NCBI GenBank assembly: GCA_025356335.1
Contig: JANXUF010000078.1
Location: 21,864-85,863 of the forward strand
Direction: 5' to 3'
DNA length: 64,000 nucleotides
Origin: Actinomycetes bacterium
GTDB lineage: Bacteria; Actinomycetota; Acidimicrobiia; Acidimicrobiales; Ilumatobacteraceae
Part shown: positions 16,942 to 26,077 of the stretch, piece after piece
Layout of the letters: each line of letters starts with the position of its first letter
Position numbering within the stretch: position 1 is the first letter of the stretch
Made by a program: the position numbers and the translations under genes
The notes under the pieces: generated by a model
What the model was told of the DNA's origin: nothing
Databases searched by the model: none
The model's input: the letters and a program-made list of their open reading frames with translations, nothing else

Positions 16942-16971
16942 GTTCTAGCATTAGGTGAACCTAATATACAA
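16942..16971 (-). promoter_or_regulatory. efeUOB promoter (-35 TTGTAT, -10 TAGAAC)
   Basis: On the minus strand TTGTAT (16966-16971) and TAGAAC (16942-16947) are 18 bp apart, and the GTG start of efeU lies 7 nt after the -10 box. The spacer is almost entirely filled by the iron-box palindrome. Confidence 0.65.
16950..16965. promoter_or_regulatory. Iron box (DtxR/IdeR-like operator)
   Basis: ATTAGGT-GA-ACCTAAT is a perfect palindrome. The TTAGG...CCTAA arms match DtxR/IdeR half-sites, but the centre is shorter than in the classical 19-bp box. Placed between -35 and -10 of efeU, it should give iron-dependent repression. Confidence 0.75.
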
Positions 16972-16997
16972 CATCAAGGACAGTTATTCCGGACTGG

Positions 16998-17966
16998 CTA
17001 GCGACCAGACTCCAGCTGCCGCATCCTGCGGAACTGCTCGACGATGTCAGGAGAGCGGTGCGCAGGGTCGAGTTGGCGATAGACGGCCTCGACGTTGACG
17101 GCGACACGGCCACGTTCCCCCCAGCGGTCGAAACCATGAAGGCCCAGACCGTTGGCGGCGATCTCCTGGGCTGCGTCGAACGGATCGACGCCGTCGCGGA
17201 AACAGGCTGTCGCCTGCTCGTCGATGAATGCCAGATAGGCGCGGGAGGCCGCTACCCCACTCAGATCGGTGACCGGGCCGTGTCCCGGAACGACGGTCTC
17301 GACGTCGAGATCAGCGATCAGATCACACGCTGCAACCCAGTTGGACAACGGCCCGGCCCAGACGATCGGGGTGCCACCGCTGAACAGGATGTCACCGGTG
17401 AACACGGTGCGCGCCGCAGGCACGTGGACGATCACGTCTCCCTTGGTGTGCGCCGGACCCACCTCGATCAACTCGACGACGCGACCGCCGACATCCAGGC
17501 TCAGCCGTCCGTCGAACGTACTGGTCGGCGATCGACCGACGATGCCGGCGAAGTCGAACTCACCGAAGAAACTGCGGAACAGCTCGCCGACGTCGCCATC
17601 GGCGTGTAACAACGCCGCCATCATCGCCGCAGGAACCTCGGCCATCTCAGCTGCAGCTGCCGTCGAGGCAATGATCTCGGCATCGGCGAGCAGTTCGTTG
17701 CCGTAGCAGTGATCGCCGTTGGCGTGGGTGTTGACGAGCGTGCCGATCGGCGCCTGCCGGGTGACGCCTGCCATCGACTCGAGCATGTTGGCAGTGAGCC
17801 GTAGGTCGAACAGTGTGTCGACGAGCAGCGAGACACCGTCGGCGACGATCAGTCCGGCATTGCTCCAACCCCATCCGCCGTCCGGCTGGATGTAGGCGAA
17901 GCAACCGTTGCCGACATCGTGCAGGCCGAGCGTGTACGTCCATCGGTCCGTGGCACCTTCGCTCAT
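16998..17966 (-). CDS. Metallo-beta-lactamase fold hydrolase
   Basis: The product has 322 residues with the MBL fold in order: VSLLVDTLFDLRL, the metal motif NTHANGDHCYGN (about 78-89), GPAHTKGDVIVHVP (third-site His), FTGDILFSGGTPIVWAG (bridging Asp) and VVPGHGPVTD (last His). The motif is H-x-N-x-D-H rather than H-x-H-x-D-H. The C-terminal helical part (after about 240) is typical of larger hydrolases of this family. The substrate is unknown. It is divergent from the WS/DGAT gene, with 138 bp between them. Confidence 0.85.
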   Translation of the reverse strand: MSEGATDRWTYTLGLHDVGNGCFAYIQPDGGWGWSNAGLIVADGVSLLVDTLFDLRLTANMLESMAGVTRQAPIGTLVNTHANGDHCYGNELLADAEIIASTAAAAEMAEVPAAMMAALLHADGDVGELFRSFFGEFDFAGIVGRSPTSTFDGRLSLDVGGRVVELIEVGPAHTKGDVIVHVPAARTVFTGDILFSGGTPIVWAGPLSNWVAACDLIADLDVETVVPGHGPVTDLSGVAASRAYLAFIDEQATACFRDGVDPFDAAQEIAANGLGLHGFDRWGERGRVAVNVEAVYRQLDPAHRSPDIVEQFRRMRQLESGR

Positions 17967-18065
17967 GGGTCATCACTAGCACCAAACCGGCATCCGGTCT
18001 TGCTCGAGGGGGCGACTGCCGAGGCTCGCCTGAATCTCGACGCTCCACCTTCGCTGGTGTGTCCG

Positions 18066-18096
18066 TTGTCATAGCGGGATCGCGATGTCATAGTCT
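18066..18096 (+). promoter_or_regulatory. Promoter of the WS/DGAT gene
   Basis: TTGTCA (18066-18071) and TAGTCT (18091-18096) are 19 bp apart, slightly longer than ideal. The ATG at 18105 is 8 nt after the -10 box, suggesting a leaderless transcript. Confidence 0.5.
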
Positions 18097-18104
18097 GACC
18101 GGCG

Positions 18105-19838
18105 ATGAAACAACTCAGCAGCACCGACGTCGGATTCCTGACGATGGAATCCGCGTCTAACTTCGGCCATGTGTCGTCGCTGAACATCTACGACCCGTCG
18201 ACTGCGCCGGGCGGTGGCGGGCTCGAGGTCACCAAGAAGATCATCCTCGAACGCATCGACCTGTTGCAGCCGTTCCGCCGGCGCCTTGTCGAGGTCCCGT
18301 TCGGCATGGATCTGCCCTACTGGATCGAGGACCCGAACTTCGACATCGACTTTCACGTGCGCCACCATGCCGTGCCGCCGCCCGGAACCCCGGAGCAGCT
18401 GTCAGACGTCGTTTCCCGGATCATTGCCAGACCGCTCGACCGCAGCCGCCCGTTGTGGGAGTTGTACGTCATCGAGGGCGTCGAGGGTGGCAAGTACATC
18501 GCCCAGCTGACGAAGATCCATCACGCCACGATCGATGGTGCTGCCGGCGCGCTGATGCTGGCGGCGATCCTCGATGTCGACTCCGAGTACCGCCCGCACG
18601 GAGAACCCGCCGAGTGGATCCCCGACAGGATCCCGACCGATCAGGAGATGTTGCGCATCACCGCCGGCGAGTTCCTCCGCCGTCCGGAAAAGGTGATTCG
18701 CCAGAGCATCAAGGCGTTCCGTGAACTCGCAGCTGCCAGCCAGAACGGCGGACTGCGGGCGCTCGCCGATGTTGCGGCTCAACCGATGCCGGGCCTGTTG
18801 GGTTCGATCATGCGCAAACGCCTCCGAGGCGACATCCCAGAGGACCTCGATCGAGCACCGGCGCTGCCCACGACCCAGGCTCCGCATACTCCGTGGAACA
18901 GGACGATCACGCCGCACCGGCGTTTTGCGTTCACTTCGATCTCGCTCGACGAGGCCAAGAAGATCCGTCGTGCTCACGGCGTCACCTTCAACGACGTGGT
19001 GATGGCGTTGTGCTCCGGTGCGCTGCGGAAGTACCTGGAGATCCACGACTGTCTGCCGGACGAACCGCTGATCGCCATGGTTCCCGTCAGCATCCGCACC
19101 GGCGACGAGACCGACGTCTACCAGAACCGAGTCTCGGCACTGCTCTCCAACCTGGCGACGAACGAGCCGGACGCGCTGCGACGGCTGAAGATCATCTCCG
19201 CTTCGATGAACACCGCCAAGGAAGGCGTCAAGACGATTCCTGCCGAGGTGTTGACCGACTTCGGCCAGTTCGCTCCGCCGGCGATCGCCGCCAGAGCGAT
19301 GCGTCTCGCCAGCCGCCTGCGCATTGCCGATCGCATGAACCCGCCGTTCAACGTGATCATCTCCAACGTCCCGGGCCCGAACCACCGCTTGTATTCCGCA
19401 GGCGCTGAACTGAAGCACTTCTACCCGGTGTCGACGATCACGGACGGCCTCGGCCTCAACATGACGGTGCAGAGCTACAACGGCAACCTCGATTTCGGTT
19501 TCGTTTCCTGCCGTGAACTGATGCCCGACCTGTGGGTGATCACCGATCTGCTGCACGAGGCAATGGCCGATCTGCTGGCGACGATCCCTGCCGACGACGA
19601 CACCGTCTCGATACCGACGGCAATGGTGCCGGAGCCAACAGCTGTGCCGTCGAAGAAAGCCGCGCCAGTGAAGAAAGCTGCCAAGAAGGCGGCGCCGTCG
19701 AAGCAAGCGGCAGCCGAGAACGCCGCGCCAGTGAAGAAAGCGGCAGCCGAGAAAGCCGAAGCCTCCAAGCGCGCTGGTCGCGTCGAAAAAGCCAAACCCA
19801 AGAAGGCACCGTCGAAGAAAGCGAAGCCGACCGCCTGA
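18105..19838 (+). CDS. Wax ester synthase / diacylglycerol acyltransferase with histone-H1-like tail
   Basis: The product has 577 residues. Residues 1-490 form the WS/DGAT fold. The catalytic motif is HHATIDG (near 139-145), and PLWELYVIEG (about 117-126) precedes it. The second half has FNDVVMALCSGALRKYL, MVPVSIR and FNVIISNVPGPN. It transfers acyl groups from acyl-CoA to alcohols or diacylglycerol for storage lipid. After about residue 515 the protein carries some 60 residues almost wholly of K, A, P, E and S in KKAAPVKKAAKKAAPSK-type repeats. Such tails are known on actinobacterial HU (HupB) and are unusual on an acyltransferase. The promoter spacing suggests leaderless translation. Confidence 0.9.
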   Translation: MKQLSSTDVGFLTMESASNFGHVSSLNIYDPSTAPGGGGLEVTKKIILERIDLLQPFRRRLVEVPFGMDLPYWIEDPNFDIDFHVRHHAVPPPGTPEQLSDVVSRIIARPLDRSRPLWELYVIEGVEGGKYIAQLTKIHHATIDGAAGALMLAAILDVDSEYRPHGEPAEWIPDRIPTDQEMLRITAGEFLRRPEKVIRQSIKAFRELAAASQNGGLRALADVAAQPMPGLLGSIMRKRLRGDIPEDLDRAPALPTTQAPHTPWNRTITPHRRFAFTSISLDEAKKIRRAHGVTFNDVVMALCSGALRKYLEIHDCLPDEPLIAMVPVSIRTGDETDVYQNRVSALLSNLATNEPDALRRLKIISASMNTAKEGVKTIPAEVLTDFGQFAPPAIAARAMRLASRLRIADRMNPPFNVIISNVPGPNHRLYSAGAELKHFYPVSTITDGLGLNMTVQSYNGNLDFGFVSCRELMPDLWVITDLLHEAMADLLATIPADDDTVSIPTAMVPEPTAVPSKKAAPVKKAAKKAAPSKQAAAENAAPVKKAAAEKAEASKRAGRVEKAKPKKAPSKKAKPTA

Positions 19839-19894
19839 ACAGGATGATGTTCGACGAGGTCGGTGAGCTCAGCCGGAAACGACGGCTCGAGCTT

Positions 19895-21283
19895 TCATTC
19901 CTGGTCGGCTGCGATCATGGCTGCGAGACGTTCGGCCATCGCCACGACCGTGAAATGCGGGCCGGCTCGCGGGAGTGACGGCATGATCGAGGAGTCGCAC
20001 ACCCGAAGGCCTTCGTACCCGCGCACCCGGCACTGACCGTCGAGGACCGTGCCAAGTGCGCATGTTCCGGCCGCATGGTAGTAACCACCGAGACCGTCAC
20101 GAAGTTGATCGTCCGACTGCGGAAGTGGTGTCAACGTCGACCATCTCCTGAACGGCTCGCGGCGCAGCAACGCCGCCAGCTGATCGACGCCGGACCGCAA
20201 TCGCCGCATGTCGCGCTCGTCGTCGAGGAGGTGGAGATCGATGTCGGCGTCGTGGCCGTTCGCCGCCAAACGGACCGTGCCGCGGGAGTACGTCTTCATC
20301 AGGCCGAGGAGCAGCATTGCCGTGTCCGGCACCGCTCGGCCGAGGTGCTCCAATGCCAGCAACTGGAGATCGGCCGCCTCCTCCCCCGAACTCATCCTCG
20401 CCACCACGGCGATCGCCAACGAATCCTGATCGGTGGTTTCGACGTCCACTCCGTCGTGCTCCGGATCGTCCGGTGCCGGTTCGCTCGGTGCGGGCGTCGG
20501 GCGTTCGAGTGCAATCCCGATCCCGGCATGTTCGCACAGGTTGTCGCCGACGCCAGGCGTGTCGATCCCCGAGCGCAGGAGCAGGAGCGGTGACCCGATC
20601 GCCCCGGTGGCAACGATCACCAGTGCCCCATGGTGTTCGTTCCCGTCACTGCTGCCGTCGCCACTGCTCAGGTGGACACCGACCACGCGACGGCCATCGA
20701 TCAGCAACCGTGTCACCGGACTCCCGGCGAGCACCCGCAGCCGGTCCGGCGGCGGGTCGAGGTAGGCGGCGGCGACGTCGGCGCGACGTCCGTCGGCGAA
20801 CCGTGTGAGCATCGTCGGCGCAGCCTGGTCTGGCAGCGCCGACATCAGCGCCCGCCCGAGCGGGCCGATCTCCGCCTGCCCTGGCAGATGGAGGACCAGT
20901 TCCGTGCGGGTGAACCACGGGGACAGGCCGTTCCACCCCCAGCCGAACGCACCGGACCGTTCCCACCCCTCGTAGTCATCTGCAATCCCGGGATAGGCGA
21001 TCATCCCGTTGATCGAAGACGATCCGCCGACTCCGAGCCCGCGACTGTAGGGAGAAAGCCCGGATGTCGGCGTGTTGCGTGCCAACTGCCCGGGCCACAC
21101 CCGGCCGGGAACAGACGCTGCGTCGAAAAAGTTGCTCGAGGCGATACCGGCCGGGACCTGAGTTCCGGTCTGGTTCGGGCCCGCCTCCACGAGCAGCACA
21201 GATCGTCCGCTCTCTGCCAACCGAGTGGCCAGCACCACCCCAGAGGACCCGGCGCCGATCACGATGACGTCGAATCGGCTCAC
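19895..21283 (-). CDS. GMC family FAD-dependent oxidoreductase
   Basis: The product has 462 residues. The FAD-binding DVIVIGAGSSGVVLATRLAE opens the protein, followed by LLVEAGP. The GMC signatures YSRGLGVGGSSSINGMIA (about 76-93) and VIVATGAIGSPLLLLRSGI are present, and the catalytic His is in GGYYHAAGTCALG (near 403). The C-terminal PSLPRAGPHFTVVAMAERLAAMI completes the flavin site. Members oxidise alcohols. The short length resembles the mycofactocin-linked MftG group, but no mycofactocin genes are nearby, so this is only a possibility. The likely start is the GTG at 21283. Confidence 0.88.
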   Translation of the reverse strand: MSRFDVIVIGAGSSGVVLATRLAESGRSVLLVEAGPNQTGTQVPAGIASSNFFDAASVPGRVWPGQLARNTPTSGLSPYSRGLGVGGSSSINGMIAYPGIADDYEGWERSGAFGWGWNGLSPWFTRTELVLHLPGQAEIGPLGRALMSALPDQAAPTMLTRFADGRRADVAAAYLDPPPDRLRVLAGSPVTRLLIDGRRVVGVHLSSGDGSSDGNEHHGALVIVATGAIGSPLLLLRSGIDTPGVGDNLCEHAGIGIALERPTPAPSEPAPDDPEHDGVDVETTDQDSLAIAVVARMSSGEEAADLQLLALEHLGRAVPDTAMLLLGLMKTYSRGTVRLAANGHDADIDLHLLDDERDMRRLRSGVDQLAALLRREPFRRWSTLTPLPQSDDQLRDGLGGYYHAAGTCALGTVLDGQCRVRGYEGLRVCDSSIMPSLPRAGPHFTVVAMAERLAAMIAADQE

Positions 21284-21378
21284 CTGCCCACGATGCCACA
21301 GCCCGGAGCCGGCCCTGCGTTATCCGGCACAGACGTTTATTTTTCGTTCAATTGCGCGGGGGCCATCCGCCGACTGGC

Positions 21379-21384
21379 TACGGT
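21379..21384 (+). promoter_or_regulatory. Candidate -10 box of the purine operon
   Basis: TACGGT lies about 34 nt before the purL GTG. An AT-rich patch (TTTATTTTTCGTTCAATTG, about 21336-21354) lies upstream. No PurR-like operator or purine riboswitch was recognised. Confidence 0.3.
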
Positions 21385-21417
21385 CGACTGGGTGATCCAG
21401 CGGAGGGATTCCCGGGC

Positions 21418-24309
21418 GTGCGCGCACGTGTGACCATCACCCCGAGGGGACGCGATTCGCGTTCGGCCGGGCTGCTGGCCGATGCTCACGCCCTCGGTCT
21501 GCCCAACGTGACGCGCCTGGTCGCACACGACATCGTCTTTCTGCAAGGCGACCTCGATCCGGCGACGACCGCCAAGATCGAGCGCCTGTTGATCGATCCG
21601 CTGCTGCAGACCGGCACCTGGGGAACCCCCGCAACGGATCCGCAGGTTCATGTGATCGAGACGATGCTGCATCCGGGCGTCACCGACGCTGCCGCCGGGG
21701 CGGTATTGCATGCTGCCAGGCGACTCGGGCTGCGGGTGGTGTCGGCAGCGACCGGCAAGCGGTTCGAGATCGGCGGTGACCTCGACGAACAGGACATCGA
21801 TCGTTTGGTCCGCCGACTCCTCTCGAACGCCGTGATCGAGTCGTGGGCCGTCGGCGAGATCGCCCCGAAGGCAGAAAACCATTCAGTGACCAGCAGCGAT
21901 CTCGACGTCACGCCCGTCGGCACCGAGTCCGACACCGAGTCCGACACCGGTGATCACACCGTGGCGGTCACCGGTGATCACACCGTGGCGGTCATCGGCC
22001 TCAGTTCTGACGAGTTGGAGGCGCTGAACACCGAGCGCGGGTTGTCGCTCGACCCCGAAGAACTGCTCGTCGTGCAGAAGCACTTCGCCGGTGTCGGGCG
22101 CGAACCGACGGACGTCGAGCTGGAGATGCTCGCCCAGACGTGGAGCGAGCACTGTTCGCACAAGACGTTCAGGGCGACGATCACCGATTCGAGCGGCGCC
22201 GTCCTGACGCCGCTGATCGAACAGTTGCGCCAGGCGACGAATACGATCGCCGCTCCGTTCCTCGTGTCGGCATTCGTCGGCAACGCCGGCATCGTCCGCT
22301 TCACGCCTGGCCGCACGATCGCCGTCAAGGCGGAGACACACAACCATCCGTCGGCGGTCGAGCCGTTCGGCGGCGCCAACACCGGCGTCGGCGGGGTCAT
22401 CCGCGACATTCTCGGCACCGCCCACCTGCCGATCGCCTGTACCGACGTCCTGTGCTTCGGCCCGGCAGATCTCGCGCCGGCGGAACTCCCGGACGGCGTG
22501 CTGCACCCGCGTCGCATCCGCGCCGGGGTCGTCGCCGGCGTGGCCGACTACGGCAACAAGATCGGACTTCCGACGATCGCCGGTGCCGTGCTCTACGACA
22601 GCGGATACACCGCCAACCCGCTCGTCTTCTGCGGTTGTATCGGTGTCGCCACCGATGGACCGACGCTCGACGGTCCCCATCCCGGCGACCGCGTCGTGGT
22701 GCTCGGAGGCCGCACGGGGCGCGACGGACTGCGCGGGGCGACGTTCTCGAGCCGTTCGATGGACGCATCGACCGGCGAGGTCGCAGGTGCGAGTGTGCAG
22801 ATCGGCGATCCGATCATCGAGAAGCTGCTCATCGACGTCATCCGTGACGCCAACGGGCTCTATACGGCGATCACGGACTGCGGTGCCGGCGGGCTGTCGT
22901 CAGCCGTCGGCGAGATGGCAGAGATCGTCGGCGCCAACGTCGACGTTTCACTGACACCGCTGAAGTACCCGAATCTGGCACCGTGGGAGATCTGGCTGAG
23001 CGAAGCCCAGGAGCGCATGGTCATGTCGGTGCGTCCCGACAAGGTCGCACAACTCGACGCCCTCTGCCGGCGTCATGGAGTCGAACTCGCCGACATCGGC
23101 GTGTTCACCGGAGACGGCCAGATCGTCGTGCGATTCGACGAGCTGGTCGTCGCCAGGATCGACGCTGATTTCCTGCACAACGGGCGGCCGCGCCGCTCGA
23201 TGATCGCCGAACTGCCGACCCCGAACCGCAGCGATCCTCTCGGCCGCGTCGTCGCCGATCCGATCGCCACGCTGCTGGCGTTACTGGCGCATCCGAACAT
23301 CGCCTCCAAAGCGTCGATCATCCGCCGCTACGACCACGAGATCCGCGGTGCCACGATCGTCCGCCCGCTCGTTGGCGCACGCAGCGACGGACCTGGTGAC
23401 GGCGTCGTGCTTGCCAACCCGACCGACTCGTTCGGACTCGCTATCGGTATCGGCGTCAACCCGTGGCAGGGGATCTACGACCCGCAACGCATGGCGTGGG
23501 CGGCCGTGGACGAGGCAATGCGCAACATCGTCGTCGCCGGTGCCGATCCCGATATGGTCTGCCTGCTCGACAACTTTTCGTGGGGCGACCCGAGACGACC
23601 ATCGACGCTCGGCGACCTCGTCGAGGCCGTGAGCGGATGCGTCGATGCCTCGCTCGCCTTCAAGGCACCGTTCGTCAGCGGCAAGGACTCGCTCAACAAC
23701 GAGTATCTGACACCTGACGGAACCAGGACGTCCGTCCCACCGACGCTCGTGATCACGGCGATCGGTCACGTCCCGAACGCCGACAAGGTGCTGACACCCG
23801 ATCTCAAGACACCGGGCAACCTGCTCGTGCTCGTCGGATCGACCACCGACGAATTTGCCGGCAGCCACCTCGATTCCGTCCAGGGAATTCCGACAGGGGC
23901 CGCCGGGATTTCCGCCTCCGTCGGTGTCGTTCCCGCTCCGGATCTGCACGCCCCCACCCGGTACCGCCGGATCCATCAGGCGATTCAAGCCGGTCTGATC
24001 CGCTCGGCGCACGACTGCAGCGAAGGCGGTTTGGCAGTGGCGCTGGCGGAGATGGCGATCGCCGGATGCCTCGGTGCGGTCATCGACACGCTCCCAGGCG
24101 ACGACCACGTCACGGCGTTGTTCGCCGAATCGATCGGCCGCCTCATCCTCGAGGTCGAGCCTGGTTTGCTTGTCGATCTCCATGGGCTGCTCGACGAGCA
24201 TCTGACGGTCCTCGGATCGGTGACGGCCGAGCCGGTGCTGTCGATCAACGGCGTCGGAAACGTGTCGCTCGATGTTCTGCGGTCTGCGTTCATCGGAGAC
24301 GCATCGTGA
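21418..24309 (+). CDS. purL: Phosphoribosylformylglycinamidine synthase, PurS-fused PurL
   Basis: The product has 963 residues. Two PurS-like halves sit at the N-terminus: residues 1-70 (RVTITPRGRDSRSAGLLADA) and 80-155 (VHVIETMLHPGVTDAAAG, NAVIESWAV). A linker with tandem GDHTVAV repeats follows (about 175-195). From about 200 on is the PurL catalytic body, with LAQTWSEHCSHKTF, VKAETHNHPSAVEP, DCGAGGLSSAVGEM and SGKDSLNNEY. It makes FGAM from FGAR with ATP, using ammonia from PurQ. Ordinary small PurL is about 740 residues with a separate PurS; this is an intermediate between that and the single-chain enzyme. The GTG at 21418 follows GGAGGG; 21430 is an alternative. It overlaps purQ by 4 bp. 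Confidence 0.95.
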   Translation: MRARVTITPRGRDSRSAGLLADAHALGLPNVTRLVAHDIVFLQGDLDPATTAKIERLLIDPLLQTGTWGTPATDPQVHVIETMLHPGVTDAAAGAVLHAARRLGLRVVSAATGKRFEIGGDLDEQDIDRLVRRLLSNAVIESWAVGEIAPKAENHSVTSSDLDVTPVGTESDTESDTGDHTVAVTGDHTVAVIGLSSDELEALNTERGLSLDPEELLVVQKHFAGVGREPTDVELEMLAQTWSEHCSHKTFRATITDSSGAVLTPLIEQLRQATNTIAAPFLVSAFVGNAGIVRFTPGRTIAVKAETHNHPSAVEPFGGANTGVGGVIRDILGTAHLPIACTDVLCFGPADLAPAELPDGVLHPRRIRAGVVAGVADYGNKIGLPTIAGAVLYDSGYTANPLVFCGCIGVATDGPTLDGPHPGDRVVVLGGRTGRDGLRGATFSSRSMDASTGEVAGASVQIGDPIIEKLLIDVIRDANGLYTAITDCGAGGLSSAVGEMAEIVGANVDVSLTPLKYPNLAPWEIWLSEAQERMVMSVRPDKVAQLDALCRRHGVELADIGVFTGDGQIVVRFDELVVARIDADFLHNGRPRRSMIAELPTPNRSDPLGRVVADPIATLLALLAHPNIASKASIIRRYDHEIRGATIVRPLVGARSDGPGDGVVLANPTDSFGLAIGIGVNPWQGIYDPQRMAWAAVDEAMRNIVVAGADPDMVCLLDNFSWGDPRRPSTLGDLVEAVSGCVDASLAFKAPFVSGKDSLNNEYLTPDGTRTSVPPTLVITAIGHVPNADKVLTPDLKTPGNLLVLVGSTTDEFAGSHLDSVQGIPTGAAGISASVGVVPAPDLHAPTRYRRIHQAIQAGLIRSAHDCSEGGLAVALAEMAIAGCLGAVIDTLPGDDHVTALFAESIGRLILEVEPGLLVDLHGLLDEHLTVLGSVTAEPVLSINGVGNVSLDVLRSAFIGDAS

Positions 24310-25082
24310 CCGTTGTCGCAGCGATCGTCCGTGGGCCAGGCACGAACCGTGATGATGACGTCGCCGATGCACTTCGCCTCGCCGGTGCCGCACCGCGCAC
24401 CGTGCTGATCAACGACCTGTTGGCCCATCCCGACGTACTCGACGATGCCCAGATGCTCGTCGTCGCCGGCGGCTTCTCGTTCGCAGACGCCCTCGGCGCC
24501 GGCCGCCTGCTGGCGCTCGAACTGACAATCGGCCTCGGCGATGCACTCACCCGATTCGTCGACAGCGGACGTCCGGTGATCGGCATCTGCAACGGGTTCC
24601 AGGCGCTCGTCAGCACCGGCCTGCTTCCGGGCAGTGGATCGACGGCCGCCCTCGGCGCCAACGATTCCGGACGGTTCGAATGTCGCTGGGTCCGCCTCGC
24701 TGCGAAGTCGCAGCGTTGTATCTGGACCCGTGAACTGACCGAAGACATCGACTGCCCGATCGCCCACGGCGAGGGTCGCTTCACCTGCGACGACGCCACA
24801 CTCGAAGCACTCGACGCGAACGACCAGATCGCCCTGACCTACGTCGGCACGAACCCCAACGGTTCACGCGGCGACATCGCCGGCATCACCGATCACACCG
24901 GTCTCGTACTCGGCCTGATGCCGCATCCCGAGAACCACATCGTTCCCCGTCAGCACCCTCTCTTCACGCGTGGCAACAACAGCGGCCTCGGACTCACGCT
25001 CTTTCAGCACGGCGTCGCCTACGCGGCGTCGGCCCTCCAATCTCCCTACTCTCCCTACCAGCACTCCGGAGCATCTCTATGA
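24306..25082 (+). CDS. purQ: FGAM synthase glutaminase subunit
   Basis: The product is a 258-residue class I glutamine amidotransferase that supplies ammonia to PurL. The nucleophile elbow is GICNGFQALV (Cys near 97), and the catalytic His and Glu lie in LMPHPENH (near 207). The N-terminal IVRGPGTNRDDDVADALRLAGA is typical. The GTG start overlaps the purL stop as GTGA, and the end overlaps purC as ATGA, so the three are translationally coupled. Confidence 0.95.
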   Translation: MTVVAAIVRGPGTNRDDDVADALRLAGAAPRTVLINDLLAHPDVLDDAQMLVVAGGFSFADALGAGRLLALELTIGLGDALTRFVDSGRPVIGICNGFQALVSTGLLPGSGSTAALGANDSGRFECRWVRLAAKSQRCIWTRELTEDIDCPIAHGEGRFTCDDATLEALDANDQIALTYVGTNPNGSRGDIAGITDHTGLVLGLMPHPENHIVPRQHPLFTRGNNSGLGLTLFQHGVAYAASALQSPYSPYQHSGASL

Positions 25083-26077
25083 CCGACACCAAGGATTCGA
25101 CAGCGGTTCCAGCAACGGACCACACCGGGCCGTCCACGGTTCCGTTCGTCGAAGTCGACCTTCCGCTACCTGACCCGCGCATCGGCAAGGTGCGCGTCTC
25201 CTACGCGTTGCCGGATCCTGAGCAGCGGTTGTTCATCACCACTGACCGGCTGTCGGCGTTCGACCGGATCATCAACGGTGTCCCCTACAAGGGCCAGGTC
25301 CTCAACCAACTCGCCGCATGGTGGTTCGAGCAGACCGCCGACATCGTCGCCAATCATGTGATCTCGCTCCCCGACCCGAACGCACTGGTCGCCAGGAACG
25401 CGACGCCCCTACCGGTCGAGGTCATCGTCCGTGGCTACATCACCGGCGTGACGTCGACGTCGCTGTGGAAGCGCTACGCCGATGGCGCCCGCACCATCTA
25501 CGGCTACGACTTCCCAGACGGCCTACAGAAGAACACCAAACTGCCGGAGGCGATCATCACGCCGACGACCAAGGCGGAAGCCGGCGCCCACGACGAAGCG
25601 CTGACCGTCGCCGAGGTGACCGAGCAGGGGCTCGTCGATCCGGAACTGTGGGCACGGGTTCAGGCCGCAGCACTTGCGGTGTTCGTCCGTGGTCAGGAAC
25701 TTGCCGCAGAGGCCGGCCTGATCCTCGCCGACACGAAGTACGAGTTCGGGCTGGGCAGCGACGGCGAACTCCTGCTGATCGACGAAATCCACACGCCTGA
25801 CTCTTCCCGGTTCTGGGTGGCAGACAGCTACGAACAGCGACTTGCAGACGACGAAGAGCCCGAGAGCCTCGACAAGGAGGTCATCCGCCGAGCGCTGGCC
25901 GACGTCGGATACACGGGTGACGGCACACCGCCGACGCTGCCGGACGAGGTATGGAAGGAAACGACCCGTCGCTACGCCAGCGCCTACGAACGCCTGACAG
26001 GCACGAGCTTCGAGCCAGGCACGTATCCGATCGGCGACCGGCTCGTCAACACCCTCACGGCAGCGGGCATCCTGTGA
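25079..26077 (+). CDS. purC: Phosphoribosylaminoimidazole-succinocarboxamide synthase
   Basis: The product has 332 residues, a long-type SAICAR synthetase like yeast Ade1. It has GKVRVSYALPD, FITTDRLSAFDRIING (about 52-67), EVIVRGYITGVTSTSLWKRY (about 115-134), LILADTKYEFG and LIDEIHTPDSSRFW. It joins CAIR to aspartate with ATP. The first 25 residues are a T/S/D-rich extension. It overlaps purQ (ATGA) and purE (GTGA). Confidence 0.96.
   Translation: MTDTKDSTAVPATDHTGPSTVPFVEVDLPLPDPRIGKVRVSYALPDPEQRLFITTDRLSAFDRIINGVPYKGQVLNQLAAWWFEQTADIVANHVISLPDPNALVARNATPLPVEVIVRGYITGVTSTSLWKRYADGARTIYGYDFPDGLQKNTKLPEAIITPTTKAEAGAHDEALTVAEVTEQGLVDPELWARVQAAALAVFVRGQELAAEAGLILADTKYEFGLGSDGELLLIDEIHTPDSSRFWVADSYEQRLADDEEPESLDKEVIRRALADVGYTGDGTPPTLPDEVWKETTRRYASAYERLTGTSFEPGTYPIGDRLVNTLTAAGIL

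Noticed and set aside
21284..21417. Purine riboswitch or PurR box before the purine operon
   Set aside because: No conserved purine aptamer core or CGAA...TTCG operator pair could be found in the 134 bp.
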